A stretch of 64,000 bases of DNA, taken from the NCBI GenBank assembly GCA_015657535.1, contig JADHZB010001395.1:43580-107579 (forward strand), read 5' to 3'. A program made the position numbers and the translations under genes. This document shows, one piece after another, positions 39,067 to 59,573 of this stretch. Numbering within the stretch: the stretch's first letter is position 1; each line of letters starts with the position of its first letter. The notes beneath the pieces were generated by a model. That model worked only from the letters and a program-made list of their open reading frames with translations, made no database searches and was not told where the DNA came from. The DNA comes from Nephromyces sp. MM_2019. Lineage: Eukaryota; Apicomplexa; Aconoidasida; Nephromycida.

Positions 39067-42000
39067 ACCCATCACGTCTGCTATAACTTAGATGTTTCCA
39101 CGAGCTGCACCGAAAGCCAAAAAAGTGGTATATTGCTATTATGTTATTGAAAGTAAAATAGATGGGCGAGTCACGTCAGAGCACCAAAGGAGCTGCATAC
39201 GTTGAAGCCATTCGAGGATTTTTCATAATTTAAAAAAAAAATTTTAGCAGGCTGTGCTCCATTTTTTTTACCAACATCTAAAATTTGTAACGTCAATGGA
39301 AACATGATTGCTTTAGTCCATCGTGGGGAGCTCCGTCAAAATACGGCAGCGAAACAACGTGATGAGCTTCGTACTACACAATACTATAGTTTGCTGTACG
39401 TTTTAACGCAATTTCTTTCACTATACTTAGCAAGCTAAAATGTGTCGGTTTTTTTGGAGCTTCATTTTACGGAATATCTGCGCCTCAGCCAAATGCTTTA
39501 GAGATATTCAGCACAAGGAGCAGGGAAGGCCGTACTCCCACAAAACTGCCATGGCTACTGATCGAAAGCTGCACGTAATTTTTGTTTTCAAAAATGATAA
39601 TTTGTTATTGTATGGTGTTTGGCTTTCAACTTTAAATTTTGTGTATACTGGAGAGACGGATTTTTCTTTGATTTTAAATAGCCGAAATGTTGTAAGTTCA
39701 GACTGGAAGTTTTTAAATCACAAGTGAAAGCCAATTTCAACTTGTCGAAGTGACTGTAATCAAAGTGAGACAGTTTAAGTACAAAAGTAAGTAGTACTGT
39801 TCACTCCAGTATTGAAGACAAGCATAGTATAAAACATAAAGAAATTCACCTACTCCTTTTGCTGTATCCCTGGCAATTCCATCGAAGTGGCTCTAGCTGC
39901 GTCGCTCCTGTAAGCGTGTAAGACAAATTTTCTGCTACAAAAAAATATGGTGTCCATGTCGCGTTGAAAAATTTATGCGTGCACCACATATCGGAATGCC
40001 GCTGTATTTCATTAGATATGGCTTAACTACGGAATGAGCTACCTTTCTGATCGAAACATTTTCTAATTTTCGGCCTTTGTAAGTCAACAACTGAGTAACC
40101 GTAATATAAAAAGCTCAGACCTGAACGAAGCATAATAAGCAAACATGGTTCGGAACTTTCCATTCAATTTTACCTGCTAGACAATTCTAGGGTACAAGTG
40201 AAACGTTTATGAGCTACCAATAGGTTACCTTACACCGCAAGCTTGAAGTTGTGATTTCTCAGAGCAAACCTTTAACTAAGACCTTGTTATAAGCTTATCG
40301 TGGATTTTGCTGATTTTCAAAGGTAATCAAGCCGGTTAATCGTTTGAATTGGCAAATAAAACTGTGCTGGAAATAAAGTGCTTTAATAATATAATTTGTA
40401 ACACCTTTTATATCTATCGATATAGCCTGGCAAGAACTTTAGGATTCTTAAATCTCTCTGTTTCCTGGTCTGGCGGAATTTTCCGCGATCCTCAAATATG
40501 CACCCTCCCCATTTACGTGGCGCAGCCCTGGCATACATTCCCTCCGCATAAAATCGAGAAGAATTTAGTGTGATATAAAAGGCAGCAGATTGACCATTCA
40601 CCTAACGAAACTCACTCCTTTCCACTCCCTTCACGTCAATTATAAAAAGGATTGTATAAGCAATAACTTGGTAGCTTGAATGGCGTCAACCACCATCACA
40701 TGAAATAAGATTAATATAATAAGAATTCTACCATGGGATCATCTGCCATGAAGGAGTAGCACACCATCTTGACGTATATAAAAATGTACAGAAGGCTATG
40801 ATATGCATATTGCCTAAGTGCACCACTAATAGCATGAACCCGAACCCGCGGTATGCAGAACCTTTTCACTGGTTTGCGGATAGCGTGGTATACCTGTGCA
40901 CTTCCTGCAAACAAATTAAGCCTGCTTGGACGAGTACCGGTTACAGTTACACCGCCATCTGAGCAACGCCGGCGTAGGTTCCTTAGCCACGCTGACAATT
41001 TGTTGGCCTTAGATGAGAATTCGGTCAACCTAGTGGCAAGGGCGTTCCACGCGTGACCGATTAGCAGGTCAATCATACATGGCAATGATTCGCGCAAAGC
41101 GCAAAAGTGGTGGCCTAAAGATTCACGTAATGCCTTCGTAGAGCCCATCATCACATCGGCGGCGGCGTGCCGACAAAGATGCCACTTTCAAAATTACATT
41201 GGGTGTACCTATAAGATAGCGTTGCGAATACCATACCTCATCAACTGCCTTTCTGCTTGCAACTCATTACAAGATTGATATGAAGTGGTACCTTTGCATT
41301 ATTCTTTACGCCCTATTCCCTCAAATAGATTGTGCTCGTATCTTGTACGCGTGTAGAACAACGGTTATTTTTGATGGTTTTGGTTCGTCAGGAGAGTCCT
41401 ATCGCTAAAAACGTCGAAGGCAACCGGGGTTCACCCGCTTAAAATTCATGCCTTTCTAATGTGGATCTTATACGTACTGCCAACGAAGGTTGGCCCGCTC
41501 GGCGTGCTAGAGATTATCATGGGTACAAGTTGAGTAGCAGTATTTTTGCACTGCATTTGAAAATGAATTGTACACATAGCAGATGCCGAAGGAATGCGGA
41601 ACTCTGTAGTTTCTTGCTTGTAGTAAAGTATGGCAAATTTCCGTTTTCCTCGAGATTTTTAAGCCTTTATGATGGAATTTTTTTTTGTGTAAGTTAAAGT
41701 GGCAGTGGGTGCTACCGTTTCGATATTTTATGACGTGAATGTTAGACTTATTTTACCATATTGGATGTGCGTTATTGTTCGCGTTTGTATCTGTGAATAA
41801 GTTAACTTAGAGGGAATGCGTCTTTTTTTTGTAAACATTGGGGGTTTGAGTTCAGTAGCTTTTTTAGATTTATTTGGTTCGTTATACATTATTCATTCCT
41901 CAGAATACTCCGAAGTTTTACAGCATATTTGGGCATGACAATTCGAAAGCCTATGTTTCGCCATCGTATTAAGTCACAACCCATCGGCTGATTCACCTTA

Positions 42001-43192
42001 ACTAACAGGTGAGCTTCCCTGTTGTAAATGATGCGCTATTACTATGCCCTAATTTTGTGTTGCTTAATATTTTGCTTCAATCTGTGGAAATTCTCTCGCT
42101 TTAGAACTAAAGATCGTCGTAGTTCGCGCAAAAAAATTTTGATGCTTTCTTTGTTACCCCGTGACTCTGAGACTGGCAGTCATTGTTCACTCTTGAAGTT
42201 TTGTTTCAGGTGCCTTGAATTTCAATGTGCTTGATAAATATAATTTTTTTTTACATAAGTTTAACAATTGAGTTCTTCGCCGATAAATTTTCTCTATGAG
42301 CTTTGTATTGATATTTTCCCCATGATTTCTTACACCCTTGAAAGGTACATGTGCAGCGTTCTTTGTTAATGCTTTCCTGTATCATAGCATGGGTTTATCT
42401 GTATGTATTCCTGAAATTGAATTTTCACAGGTGTACCGCTATTGCTGCAGTACCGCAGCGCGACGTTTGTCATTGTGTTTCCAGGATGACTTTCTCGGTT
42501 TACTTTTTTAACTGTTTTTTATGGTTGAGCATTTGTGGTAAGCTCTCGTAATTTTCCGACGTGCTGCGACTTGTAAAATGTTATTTCATTGCTTACTGTG
42601 CACGAAATTGAGCATTTCATGCTATGCTCCCGTATTAACCTGATGCTTCACGGAGCGAGTGCCAATACTATATACACTGTATTTAGACTTTTTTTTTCTT
42701 GAATGAAGTATTTTCCTTCTAAGAAATGTTGGACGGCCACTTATTTTCCCTCTTGATTTTTTGAAGCCTTCAGTATGTTCTTTCTTGATGGATCTAGTGT
42801 CGTGAGTTATCTATGTACGTAGCTTTGCGACTAACCAGGGTTTTTTTGTATATATCTCGTGCGTAATATAAATTTTGCTGTCATGAGAACTGATGGCAGC
42901 TCATCTTTGATGCTAAGTTCTTATCTTGTTTTAGCACTGCTACATTTAACAAATTATTTGCTTCTTGTCGTTCTGAGATACTTGTGATTTTCGCTGTGTT
43001 CTCCACTGAATGAGGATACTCTTCTGAGGTATATTCAACTTTAAGAGCCCTTTATGGGAATCTTTTTTCCAATCTCTGTTAAAAGAGTAATTCACTTGTT
43101 TACAGTTGTTTGAGAATGAATGAAGATCTAACATAGCACTTTGCAAAAAGCCTTAACTATAGACTAACAATCTGAATTATTGGGCTTACAAG
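39067..43192. other. 4.1-kb spacer, one candidate exon
   Basis: Apart from the candidate minus-strand exon at 40894-41151, I see no exon pair with consistent splice sites, no RNA gene and no repeat family. The ORFs at 39440-39727, 40349-40573 and 42028-42234 are Phe/Leu/Cys-rich or unsupported and look like chance. The last few hundred bases probably contain the AMPK promoter and 5' UTR. Confidence 0.3.
40894..41151 (-). CDS. Candidate first exon of an unknown protein
   Basis: ATG at 41151 begins an 86-codon frame of relatively high GC, ending at a CAG|GTATAC donor. It is Leu/Arg/Ser-rich with an amphipathic look ('IDLLIGHAWNALATRL', 'NKLSAWLRNLRRRC'). No family is recognised and I could not find the following exon. 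The frame stays open to 40711 if unspliced, which would give 147 codons. Composition differs from the flanking AT-rich DNA, the main reason to list it. Confidence 0.25.
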
Positions 43193-50265
<7,073 letters not shown>

Positions 50266-53200
50266 TTTTTTTTAGTTTTGGCTCCTCAGCTGTTTCATTC
50301 GCCTGTGCATGTGGTTCCCTAATAATGCCCCTCATGTTTTTTTCCTTAATTTTTCGACGCAGCGGTGGATTTCGAGCCACTTCCCCATACAGTTCACAAT
50401 GTGTTTGCGTGCACGGCAGTTAAATATGTTTCGTAGTACTCTTTTGAGTCTTCTTTCATGTATCTGAAGCCAGTTTTGATTATATCTGGATATATTCAAA
50501 TCATCTGTACTTACGGAACTCTTTCCAGAAACGCTTAGTAGCGCGCAATAGTAGCTGTAGTACTGGCTGCTAGCTTTTTCTTATTGTTAAAATTCCTCCT
50601 GAACTGATACCCCTTCTGTACTCTGAAAGTTGTAAAGGAATGAACTCTGCTGTTTCTTCATATCCGTGTTTCCACCTGTGCTTTGCTATACAAATGAACA
50701 TTTTCAATGCTGCTTTGCAACTTTGGCAGTAGCTCATGTTAGCACTCCTGGCTGTATCTGAAGGCGTATTGCTCTGAAAATTCTAGCTCTTGATAAATTT
50801 GATTGACTGATCAGAGGATGGCCATTCTAATTTTTAGCGTATCTCTAGAGGAAGTTACTTGCGTTATACCCTGTGTGTGCTTAGCTATGATATTGATTTA
50901 TTTTGTGCGCAGTAAAATGGCATATAAACAGGCAGTCATTTATTTTTGAGTTTCTTGAAGTTCTTCCGAAATTAATGCTGCATGCCACCTGCATGTTGTC
51001 GATCAAAGCTCCTCTGTTTCGCATGATTTAATGACTTCCTTTCCCAAGAAACTTGGTGCCAATGAAATACAGTCGAATGTAGCTGACTGCTTGAACTGCT
51101 CACGGGGTAGGCTTGTCTACCTGTTTATGTGAAAATATTAATGCTCTTGCTCTAAGCATTGCTCCCGTATAAGACCAGACCAAAGATGAAGTTACAATTG
51201 TTTCACTAGGCTTTTTTCTCTTTATTTTAATTTATTATTGCTTGAAAGCCTTTAGGTTAACATATTTTGTTTTGTCGCTGGTTTAGCTATTCTTGGAAAT
51301 AGCAAGCCACTAACCGAAGGCTCCTCCATGTAGTGTTGTTGCTATGGCAAGTTGATATGATTGCTGTGTGTGTTTCTTTGTGCTTCCTCGTACCCTACCT
51401 AAGTATCTTTGTGGTCCATCCTGTGTAGAGCTAATTTTTTTGGTGCATTCGAATTTTCCGTTCGTAATTGATACTTTCTTAAAGATTTTAGGTGCCTATT
51501 TTTCCGGCTGGGTTGTATGGTGATATATTCGAAATTATTGCGATTACAGCTAATAACTTTTTTCGACTTTGCAAACCAGAATTAAGTGAAATTTGATTAT
51601 CCTCTTACTCTTAAAGATATTTCTATGCCAAGCGCTTTTAAAATTTTCCGAGAAAAGTTGTCTTTGCTACGCTTAAAACGTGTATTCTATGCTTGTGTGA
51701 CTACATGTGATGTCTGATGATTAAAGATGCATTTTGAGAGGCCTTCTATATGTTTTCGAAGCACTTAGTATTGAACCTAACTTGTCTTGATGTATAACTG
51801 CTAGAAGTCCATTTTTCCAGCCCTCCCTCTAAGTTTCATTTTCTATTCTGAAATCACCTTGGCGGCTTTGGTCTATGGTTTAGATTTCATACTGAAAATT
51901 TCTTTGCTATTTCTTAATAATCCAGGATCCCTTGAATAGTTTACTATGAAGAAGTTTTTGTCCAGTAGGATTTTCAGGAACTTCTGTTTGGCGGTCGCTT
52001 AATATATGAACGCTCATCTCTTAAGTTGAAGCGAAGTTTATTTTATTCTTTCTGGCAGTTTCTTCATGGCGTTGATGTTGCAAGGTTAATATATCGTATG
52101 AAACAATTTTTTTTAATGCAGTATGTTAAATATTGCCGAAATTCGTTTTCAGTCGACGCCTTGCGCAAAAAGTTTTGACGTGGAGTGCCTAGCATGTGTA
52201 TTTATCGATTTTTACTTGCCTCTGCACACTTTCTGATTAGATTTCCTTTCTTTGGAGGCTATTTGAGAAAATGCGTTTTAGCTTGATATTGGTGGAGGCA
52301 CTTTTCTTATTGAAGAGTAGTTCCTATTAGAGCAATGTATCCATGCGGAACCGAAAAATGGTGTAATGAACTTTTTCATGGAAAACCTATTTGCGTGGTA
52401 TCTTTTTGATGCATGGAGAACTTGATGTAATTTTAGATTGATTGGTGAGTCACGGTCATGTAATTACCCGCAGTTATTGAAGCTGGTGCAATTCCTCGCG
52501 CTGCTGCAAGCTACGGTGCTTGCAATTATTATTCAGCGATTCTAAGTTCTATTGCATTTTGTTTTTACTAGTGTGTATCCTCCGCTCCTCTCTAAGTAGG
52601 CTTCAATAAGTTATCTGATTATGAAAATGTGATTTCTCAGTGCATCCAGGGACTACAAGCAGTGCCCCTTATCGCTTTGCAGCTCATCTAAGATGTCTGT
52701 AAGTTTTTTCAAAATTCTTGTTCGCTTCTACTCCAATTTGTGTTGCGAACACGTGTTTGATAAATTTCCTAGTTCATAATGTAGCACTTTAATCCTGTAT
52801 TATGTTTCTACTTCGGAGGAGGCGTATTAACTGGCTATATGCCTTATTGGGCTTGGTACCTTATACTTATGCTCAGCACTGGCGATACTAGTACAAAAGT
52901 GCAGGTTGAGTCCGGTACAAGTTTATTTTTATAAGCTTGTAGAGAATAATTTGTCGAAATTGGCTGCACGAAAATTCTTGTCCCTGTGGCTTTTTATCTT
53001 GGGTTAATATCGAAAAATGGACGTGAGCAAAGTTGCTGCGCTGCTTCCTGGTAATTTGAACACCAAAATAAAGATTGTGAGAATTTTAAAGCACTTACTA
53101 ATCGAAATAGTGAATTTCCCCGAAGTTCTTCCTTAGTATATACACCTGTAACAGCTGTGATTCGTGCATCTGGCGTGGTACTCCACCTGCCCAACCACCA

Positions 53201-55380
53201 AACTCAACGTATTCGTGCTGCATACCTGTTGAAGTTTCACCTCGATTTTGTTCGCTCTCATGTTTTTTTTTATACACAGTGAAATAAACTCAGTTACTCA
53301 CCATGTAGCACTAAATTTGTGCTTTTGAGGTCAACAATGTGAAATTGGCACATCCTCTCAATGGTTAAAGCATCGGATCCAATTTGTTTTATGCAATGAT
53401 GACCTTCGCTGTCATTCTAAAACCCTTTTCCATGAGCTTAATATCTGGAAATTCTTTGTAGGCTGTGCACTTTCGCTTGAATGTTTACATCAAACACGCA
53501 TTGACGGCTCAAAAAAGCGGCGCACAGCGATATAAAGGCTGATGCCAAAATAGAACTGCAGGAGAGGGAGGGCAATTTACTTATTCACTATAGTATTGAT
53601 CCTGCCGTCCTCTCCCAGAAAATAGGTCTAAATTCATGAAAGGTGCACATTGCAGGTGAGCATATTTATTAGCTTGGCTTGTTGAGGATGTGTGGATCGT
53701 TGGTTGCTTGACCATTTATTATGCATCAGCTCTTGTATATTGCTGGGCTTGCTTGCCACATTTTTTAATACATTGTTAGAGCTCAGCGTAAATTCCTAGA
53801 TGTTTACAAGCTGCCTACTGTTTGGATAATAACTTGCGTTAGTGAATGGTTATGCGCCATAACTGGTAGGAGGAGGGTTGCGTATTTGAAGATGGATGCT
53901 CATCTAGTAAAAAGTTTGCCAAGCACCTGCGAGGACCCAATTTTGTGTAACCAGTAATGTAAATCTTTTCCGCTTAGATACTCTTGTGGTGCCGTTTATG
54001 GAGTGCTTCCATTACCTCAACGACCTGACCCCCACGTTCGCACGATATGTTTGCATACGATTAAATGTGTTGCCTTGTGTGGTGCATGCGCATACGAAGG
54101 ATTTTATATCTCGGAGTCCTCAAGTAGCCCCCGATAGCCCTACGTAATGAAGGTCAACTTAAATCTAGTTTTTCGATAAAAATTATCCACAGGTTACCCC
54201 ACAGTGATTAAGACTGGCCGTGGTACCTAATTCTGTTACAAATTTATACGTTTCAGTATCAGTATGCAGTGTCCTGCTTTATTAAAGTACTTCTTGCCAC
54301 TCTGAATTGAGCTTGTGCATTTAGGGAAATACGTCAGGGAATGCACGTGTGAAAAATCAGTAATACAGTTAGCTTCAGCCTAGACTATGTGTGTAGCCCA
54401 GTCCCATGCTGCATGGAGGTGCTCACGATGTCATGTGCAGACCTGTGATGATACTTCATGCTGGCTTATGAGATACAGTCGATAGAATAGACGGCAACAA
54501 CTCACCATAAACGAGGTAGCTAAAGGTTAACTTATATGCCTAAAATGAAAATTATATCCGGCTTTGGTGTTGAAGCAAACTGAAAAACTCCAGCCGCTTC
54601 ACCTGAAATACCCCGTCTTCGCAGAATGCGTACACCTGGACTTTCAGATATTTTTTTGACTTCTTAATAGAGGTTTTGTAGCTAGTAGCAACTCGATAGT
54701 CATCGGTAGGCTCAGCGATTGAGCCACTTTGCTATGCTATTGATCAGGCTCATCACCATCCCCAGTAATTATGAAAATCGCTAGTCTGTAGCAGCGATAC
54801 GATGCAAACTAATTAAGTGTTAATATGTCTTCGAAATTTTTTAAGAAAACTCTTGGGTGACTGTTGAATGCCCTAGTTTTCACACACGAAGTGCACACGC
54901 TATCTCGAAGGATAATTGGTGAATGATACCAAGAAGCAGCTGCAGCCTTGCTAAGGATAATGTGGTGGAACTTTGAACTATGGCATTGAGGTATACAATT
55001 CATTTTCTCATAACTTGTTGAAAAACAGCACCCAAATAAACCCTGGAACTGCGTAGGCTGCATATGCAGGCGTGACGCAGCCTTTAAAAGCGTAATCTGC
55101 CACAAGAATCGCAACCTATCTAAGGCAATCTAGCGCTCGACCAGAGGCCTAGTTCCTAATATTTCCTTATCATTGGCATTAAAAAATTTACAATATCATA
55201 CAAGTTGTTTCCACTACAATTATCGCTGCAAGCCGCTGGACTCGTGTTCGCTCAGCAACGCGATGCAGGAAATTTTACGTGCTTCTCTGTAGGCTTGAAC
55301 TTTTTCTAACGTATTCCCCCATAGTTTGATGGCGGCAGTATATATGTCGATCTAGTGTGTATACTTTATAATTGTCTTTT
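50266..55380. other. 5.1-kb spacer downstream of AMPK
   Basis: This is the longest gene-poor stretch. It starts with the AMPK 3' UTR. I found isolated exon-like frames: 50935-51110, open in two frames; 52480-52560 after a CAG; and a minus-strand frame at about 53095-53220 ending at a GTAAGT donor. None link into a chain or match a family. The minus-strand ORF 54809-55114 is also unsupported. I see no transposon termini, tRNA or rRNA. Confidence 0.3.
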
Positions 55381-55383
55381 TTA

Positions 55384-56249
55384 GGTGCAGTAGCACCCTA
55401 TGGTAACTACAATAATCACAAGCCCCTATACCGGGAGTATCATGGGATCATTATACTCTTAATGTGGAAGTGCCCACCACTTCGTTTAGCTGGGCAGGTT
55501 AAAGTATTTCTATTCTTGGCTTTATTTTTTCTGGCCATGGCAACTGCTGAGGCGGCGAACGGTACACCTTCATTTGCTTCTTCCCTGTCACACGCCGGTG
55601 GTAGCAAGCGTGCAAGAGAAGAATATGCATTTAACTTCTTTTGCAAATATCGTGCGCCAAAGTACATAGGAAATTACATGAAGAAGATAGAAGAGTGCTC
55701 ATGGATAATACAGGACTACCCGAAGATCGCAGAACATATACGAGATAGCCTTATTAATCCACCTCAGACCAGTCAGCAGATGCAGGCCCCAAGTGAGCTA
55801 CGCAGCTTACACCAGAAATGGTGCTACGTGCATGGCGCCCATAAAATTATTTCTATAATATACCACGATCCATAGCTTTTCATCATCTGCATTCCCTTAG
55901 TGTAAAAATTTAATCAACATCAAGTGCAGTATTCGAGCTGTACTTGTACAGGAGATGCAAAGAATATCAGTACCTACTGCACAGCACTTAATCTCTCGTC
56001 TAAACGCGAAACTCCTTCCTTTTAAACCTAACCTTCCTTTGATGCGGCTAACATTGACGGTAGATCTATGACCCGCCGCTGTAAACATAAGGATACATAT
56101 GATCTTAATTATGCAAGGCTAATTATTCGTCTTTGCAGCTTCGTGAGGTGACACAAGGGTATAGAGAAGCGACGGCCACCTTCGTTCGTATATTTTTCGT
56201 AGGGACGGTAAAAGAGCCCAATTCGCTTAAGCTTGACAGTATCTTTTAG
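55384..56249 (+). CDS. Small predicted secreted protein, unknown
   Basis: I propose two exons: 55384-55827 and 56139-56249 (TAG). The likely start is the ATG at about 55462, which opens a strong signal peptide: 'LAGQVKVFLFLALFFLAM', then 'ATAEA' as a cleavage site. The mature part is about 140 residues, helical and Lys/Glu-rich ('NYMKKIEECSWIIQDYPKIAEHI'), with several Cys, and the second exon adds 'LREVTQGYREATATFVRIFF'. An acceptor (TTTTTTAG) at 55377-55384 suggests an upstream, possibly non-coding, exon. If the GTGCAT donor is not used, the first exon instead ends at a stop at 55875. No family recognised. Role unknown; the leader implies entry to the secretory route. Confidence 0.45.
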
Positions 56250-56439
56250 CATTCATTTGAGTATGAATCATTGAAGCTACTGAAAAAGAGTGTAGATTCT
56301 AATGGCCTAAACTCGCCTTTTGAGAATTTTATATGCCCCTGCACAATGAGTAAGCAATTCCTCCGCATCCTTTCGCTGTATTAGTTGCATTTTTTTTCTT
56401 TGCAATCATCGCCAGGAAAAGATACTTCAATGAGAGTTA

Positions 56440-58297
56440 ATGTTATTGGTTGCATCCTCATCCCTAAATATCCATAAGCTTCCCACAGGTTGGTTGACTT
56501 CGATTGTTTCACGATTTTCCACACTGGTGCCGCTGTGCCTACTAGCATTTGTCGTTGGAGCAATACTGGGAGCCTTCTTTATTAGGCCTATAAGTGTTAC
56601 GAGTGCGATTGTTTCGGACGTCCATGGATCGGAACAGGATACTACACCGAAGGTCATCTTGTTAACTTCGCCCGCTCACGCCATCGAAGGGGCTACGCCG
56701 GACGATCTGCCCATGGCTGTTTTAAGGGGGCAATTCGTATTGAAAATAAATATCTTTAATGCAGGTTAATAGTGTTGCTTCGCATGCTTTTTAAATAGAA
56801 GTTATGAACTCCATGGCAATGAGTGAACTCATTGGTACCAGTATTATTTGCATTTGCTTCTATTGCAGCTGGTAATACCCCCCTTACTTCTAATATTGAT
56901 CCCTTCAGAGATAATTCTCCTAGTATAAAATAATCCTTTATTTCTGATTGTGGTAGTATGTCAATGTATGTAAGCACAGCACAAGCTATAACTACATCAA
57001 AGTGACTTCCTTCTTTTACTAAATTTGCAGGTGATAGGTTTATAATAATTGTTTACCTTACCTCTCTACTTCCCATAAGGGCTGCCACGCTCGTATGCTC
57101 AACTCTACATTCGTACAGGCTTTTACATTGGTAGGAGCTCCGCCTTATACACTTTGAGTTACATTTTGGCCTCTTCTCTAGTTGCCACACCAGTTGCCCA
57201 ATGCCAGCGAAATACACTAGGAACCATTCATAGCCTCTACCCGAAAGCTTCAGCTAGCGCCAAAGAACCAGATACAGCCGGTACTTCAGGTGAATTGTCA
57301 AAGATTCCAGTTGGCGACAGTATGTACCAGGAATCCGCCTTAGGCATTATACCTATTAATGATCGTGTCTTTGGGAACCAGATAAATGTTGAAGTGCTCC
57401 AGAAATTTTTAGTAACCCAAAATACCATAAATGTGGAGAGAGTTACTCAAAATAGCGAATTGGTAAGCCTACCAAACAGGCGAAATGTATACCTGCGAAA
57501 AAATTTCCGGAGAAGCTAACTTGCGGCCACACTTTTTACAATCTTTGTTACACTTTCAGGAAAAAGGGGATTTTTTACTTTCAAATGTGAGCCCTTATGC
57601 GCTGGTCGCATCAATTTTAAATTATTCAAACGCTTTTGGAGGCGCACAAAGTGGAGCTGCTTTTACGAAGACGAAGCCTCTATTGATTTTTAGTGGCTAT
57701 CACCCCTTTGTAACCGGGATAAGTCCGGGTCACAATGAAATATCTTTCAAAGTCTCATTGAATCTTGAAATATACGATGAGAAAACATCAAATGCCGCAG
57801 ATCTGCTAGCAGGTCTAACAGATGATTGCCAAAGTGGTCGCATCTTTCTACAGTTAGATGAAACTAATGTTTCCTATGATACATTCTTAAGTTCATCAAA
57901 AGTCACATCAAGAATTTATTTACCTTTTTCTCTTCCCTGCGAAATCAGACAAGTTAAATCGCCGGAGCACATGCATTTAGCGATTGAGAATTTTAGTCGC
58001 GTCCATGATACTCTTTCCGGCCAAAAGCTAGACATAACCCCTGAGTGCCATAATGAAAGTGCTACTGAAAATAGTGTTCATAGCAAGAAGTTATCACGCA
58101 GCTACGAGGGTGAATACGGTAGAAACATTGTCTTACGTACTGCACAGACACTCCAACCACCTGATCTCCCAAAAGACTACCAAACACAGACTAGCAAGTA
58201 TCTAAGATTACTGGAGGTACTGCGAGGGCTACCGAGTAGTCTCATTAGGACTTTTATCGAAAGCTTGCTGAATGGCGCTCAAAAAATTGCTTACTGA
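56440..58297 (+). CDS. Membrane-anchored protein of unknown function
   Basis: I place exons at 56440-56764, 57119 (or 57182) to 57462, and 57560-58297 (TGA); all joins are in phase. The first exon carries one clear transmembrane helix ('LVPLCLLAFVVGAILGAFFI', about residues 30-50) after a short N-terminus; a second hydrophobic stretch starts the second exon ('ALYTLSYILASSLVATPVA'). The rest, about 350 residues, is soluble, Ser/Asn/Thr-rich, with beta-type segments ('PLLIFSGYHPFVTGISPGHN', 'RIYLPFSLPCEIRQV') and no motif I recognise. A topology with the large C-terminal part outside the cytosol or in an organelle lumen is plausible but unproven. The first intron (56765-57118) contains the antisense bacterial comM fragment described separately. 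Confidence 0.5.
56837..57049 (-). pseudogene. comM: Fragment of bacterial ComM/YifB Mg-chelatase-like gene
   Basis: On the minus strand about 71 codons read as the N-terminal domain of ComM/YifB, a bacterial AAA+ helicase linked to branch migration in natural transformation. The run begins 'IIINLSPANLVKEGSHFDVV', continues through 'ACAVLTYIDILP' and ends in the hallmark 'GELSLKGSILEVRGVLPAAI'. Homology stops abruptly on both sides: a TAA lies four codons upstream of the first conserved residues, and after 'EANANNTG' the frame stays open but no longer resembles the family. The full protein is about 500 residues, so this is a relic of about 14%. It lies wholly inside an intron of an unrelated plus-strand host gene. 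The AT-rich codons and sequence style look rickettsial/alphaproteobacterial (inference). Either it is transferred DNA or a misassembly. Confidence 0.75.
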
Positions 58298-59573
58298 CCT
58301 TTGTTTATCGCCAAAAATTGAAAGCTTGCGGGACCTTTTTGTTTACCTTCAAAATTTCATTACTCGCACCATGCGCAGACGTGAAAACTTCTCAATTTGC
58401 TGCCTACTGGCTACAGCCCAAATGCATCTAATACTTTAAAGGGCAGATTTCGAATTTTGATCAAGTCGACTTATAGTTAGCTTTCGAGGTGATTCTTTGT
58501 TCATTTGCTGGAACTCGGTTTTCTCGTACAATAGTAGCTTATGCTTTGGACCCACACTTGCATGCAATTTTGTTCCTGCCGTAGGCTGAGATCTTCAAAG
58601 GGAATTCACATGGGAAAGACCATAATGCACTATTGCTACACTGGAACCCAGTCGCATACTTGTATACACTTGGCTGGACTTGTAAACTATCGCATGCAAG
58701 CGCCTTGAAGCTCGAAAACTGTTTATCCAAGGGGTACCTTTTACATTAGATAAAGAAAAGTGCCCAAAAATAGCAAGCCGGCTAGAAACCTCTCATTTCA
58801 TTCTTTGCACCTGTAGCGCAGTCATTTTCTGCTTGTATGGTTAAAAATAAATTATTTCGTGCTTAATGTTTTCTAGCAGAATAGCGCGCGGAAGCAGATA
58901 GATATTATGGTCGCTAAATGCCGCTGCGGGGCAATGTTGCATTATATTAGCTTGCCAAATACAATGGAATATAAAGCTTATTCCTAGGAAAAGCTGTATA
59001 ACTGCCACCTGCATCGATGTAAGCTTTGGTGGTACACCCAATGATCAGCTTGTAATCTAGTGGCTGTGCATGCTTACCGCAGCAAATGAACTTTCCGGGG
59101 TATTCTTGAAGTTATCTTTGGATCTCAGAAGTACGAAACAGCCGTTGGAACAAAAAAATATTATTATGACTAGGCCTAGCAAAAGTATTTTTCTTTAATG
59201 ATATGCATCCGGATTGCTTGTTTTTTTCTTGCTGAGTGGCAAATCTGGAACAACATTTTACTACACGTTCTCCTTAGTGCAGCGGACGTAGGGGCAATGA
59301 ATTACTGGAGTTTTCAGTCGTTAAATCTAGCAAGGTGCCATTGATAAAACCGCCTGTAACTCGTGTATGGTCATAAGGCTCTCACTAGAGCATGGCGTTG
59401 GTGGAGGTGAAAACTCAATATGGATATTTCACCTTACACAAATAAAATGAGCAGTTTCGCTTATTCCTGGGAAAATTTCCAAGGGAATGAGTAGCGGCGG
59501 TATTTCTGCCCTATTTTCCAGTTTTTTTAACAAAGCGGCAAAATTTTAACGTTACGTTTAATAGTTTCCTGAA
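58298..59573. other. Spacer, nothing recognised
   Basis: This 1.3-kb stretch lies between the stop of the membrane-anchored protein and the start of the next gene. It has only short unsupported ORFs on the minus strand (58539-58730, 58841-59041). It likely contains a 3' UTR and a promoter. Confidence 0.3.

Noticed and set aside
52480..52560. Frame after a CAG reading 'VIEAGAIPRAAASYGA', similar to an armadillo-repeat motif
   Set aside because: Only one short motif-like run, another frame is equally open, and no further armadillo repeats occur nearby.
53095..53220. Minus-strand frame ending at a GTAAGT donor
   Set aside because: Two frames are open, no matching upstream exon or family was found, and the surroundings look non-coding.
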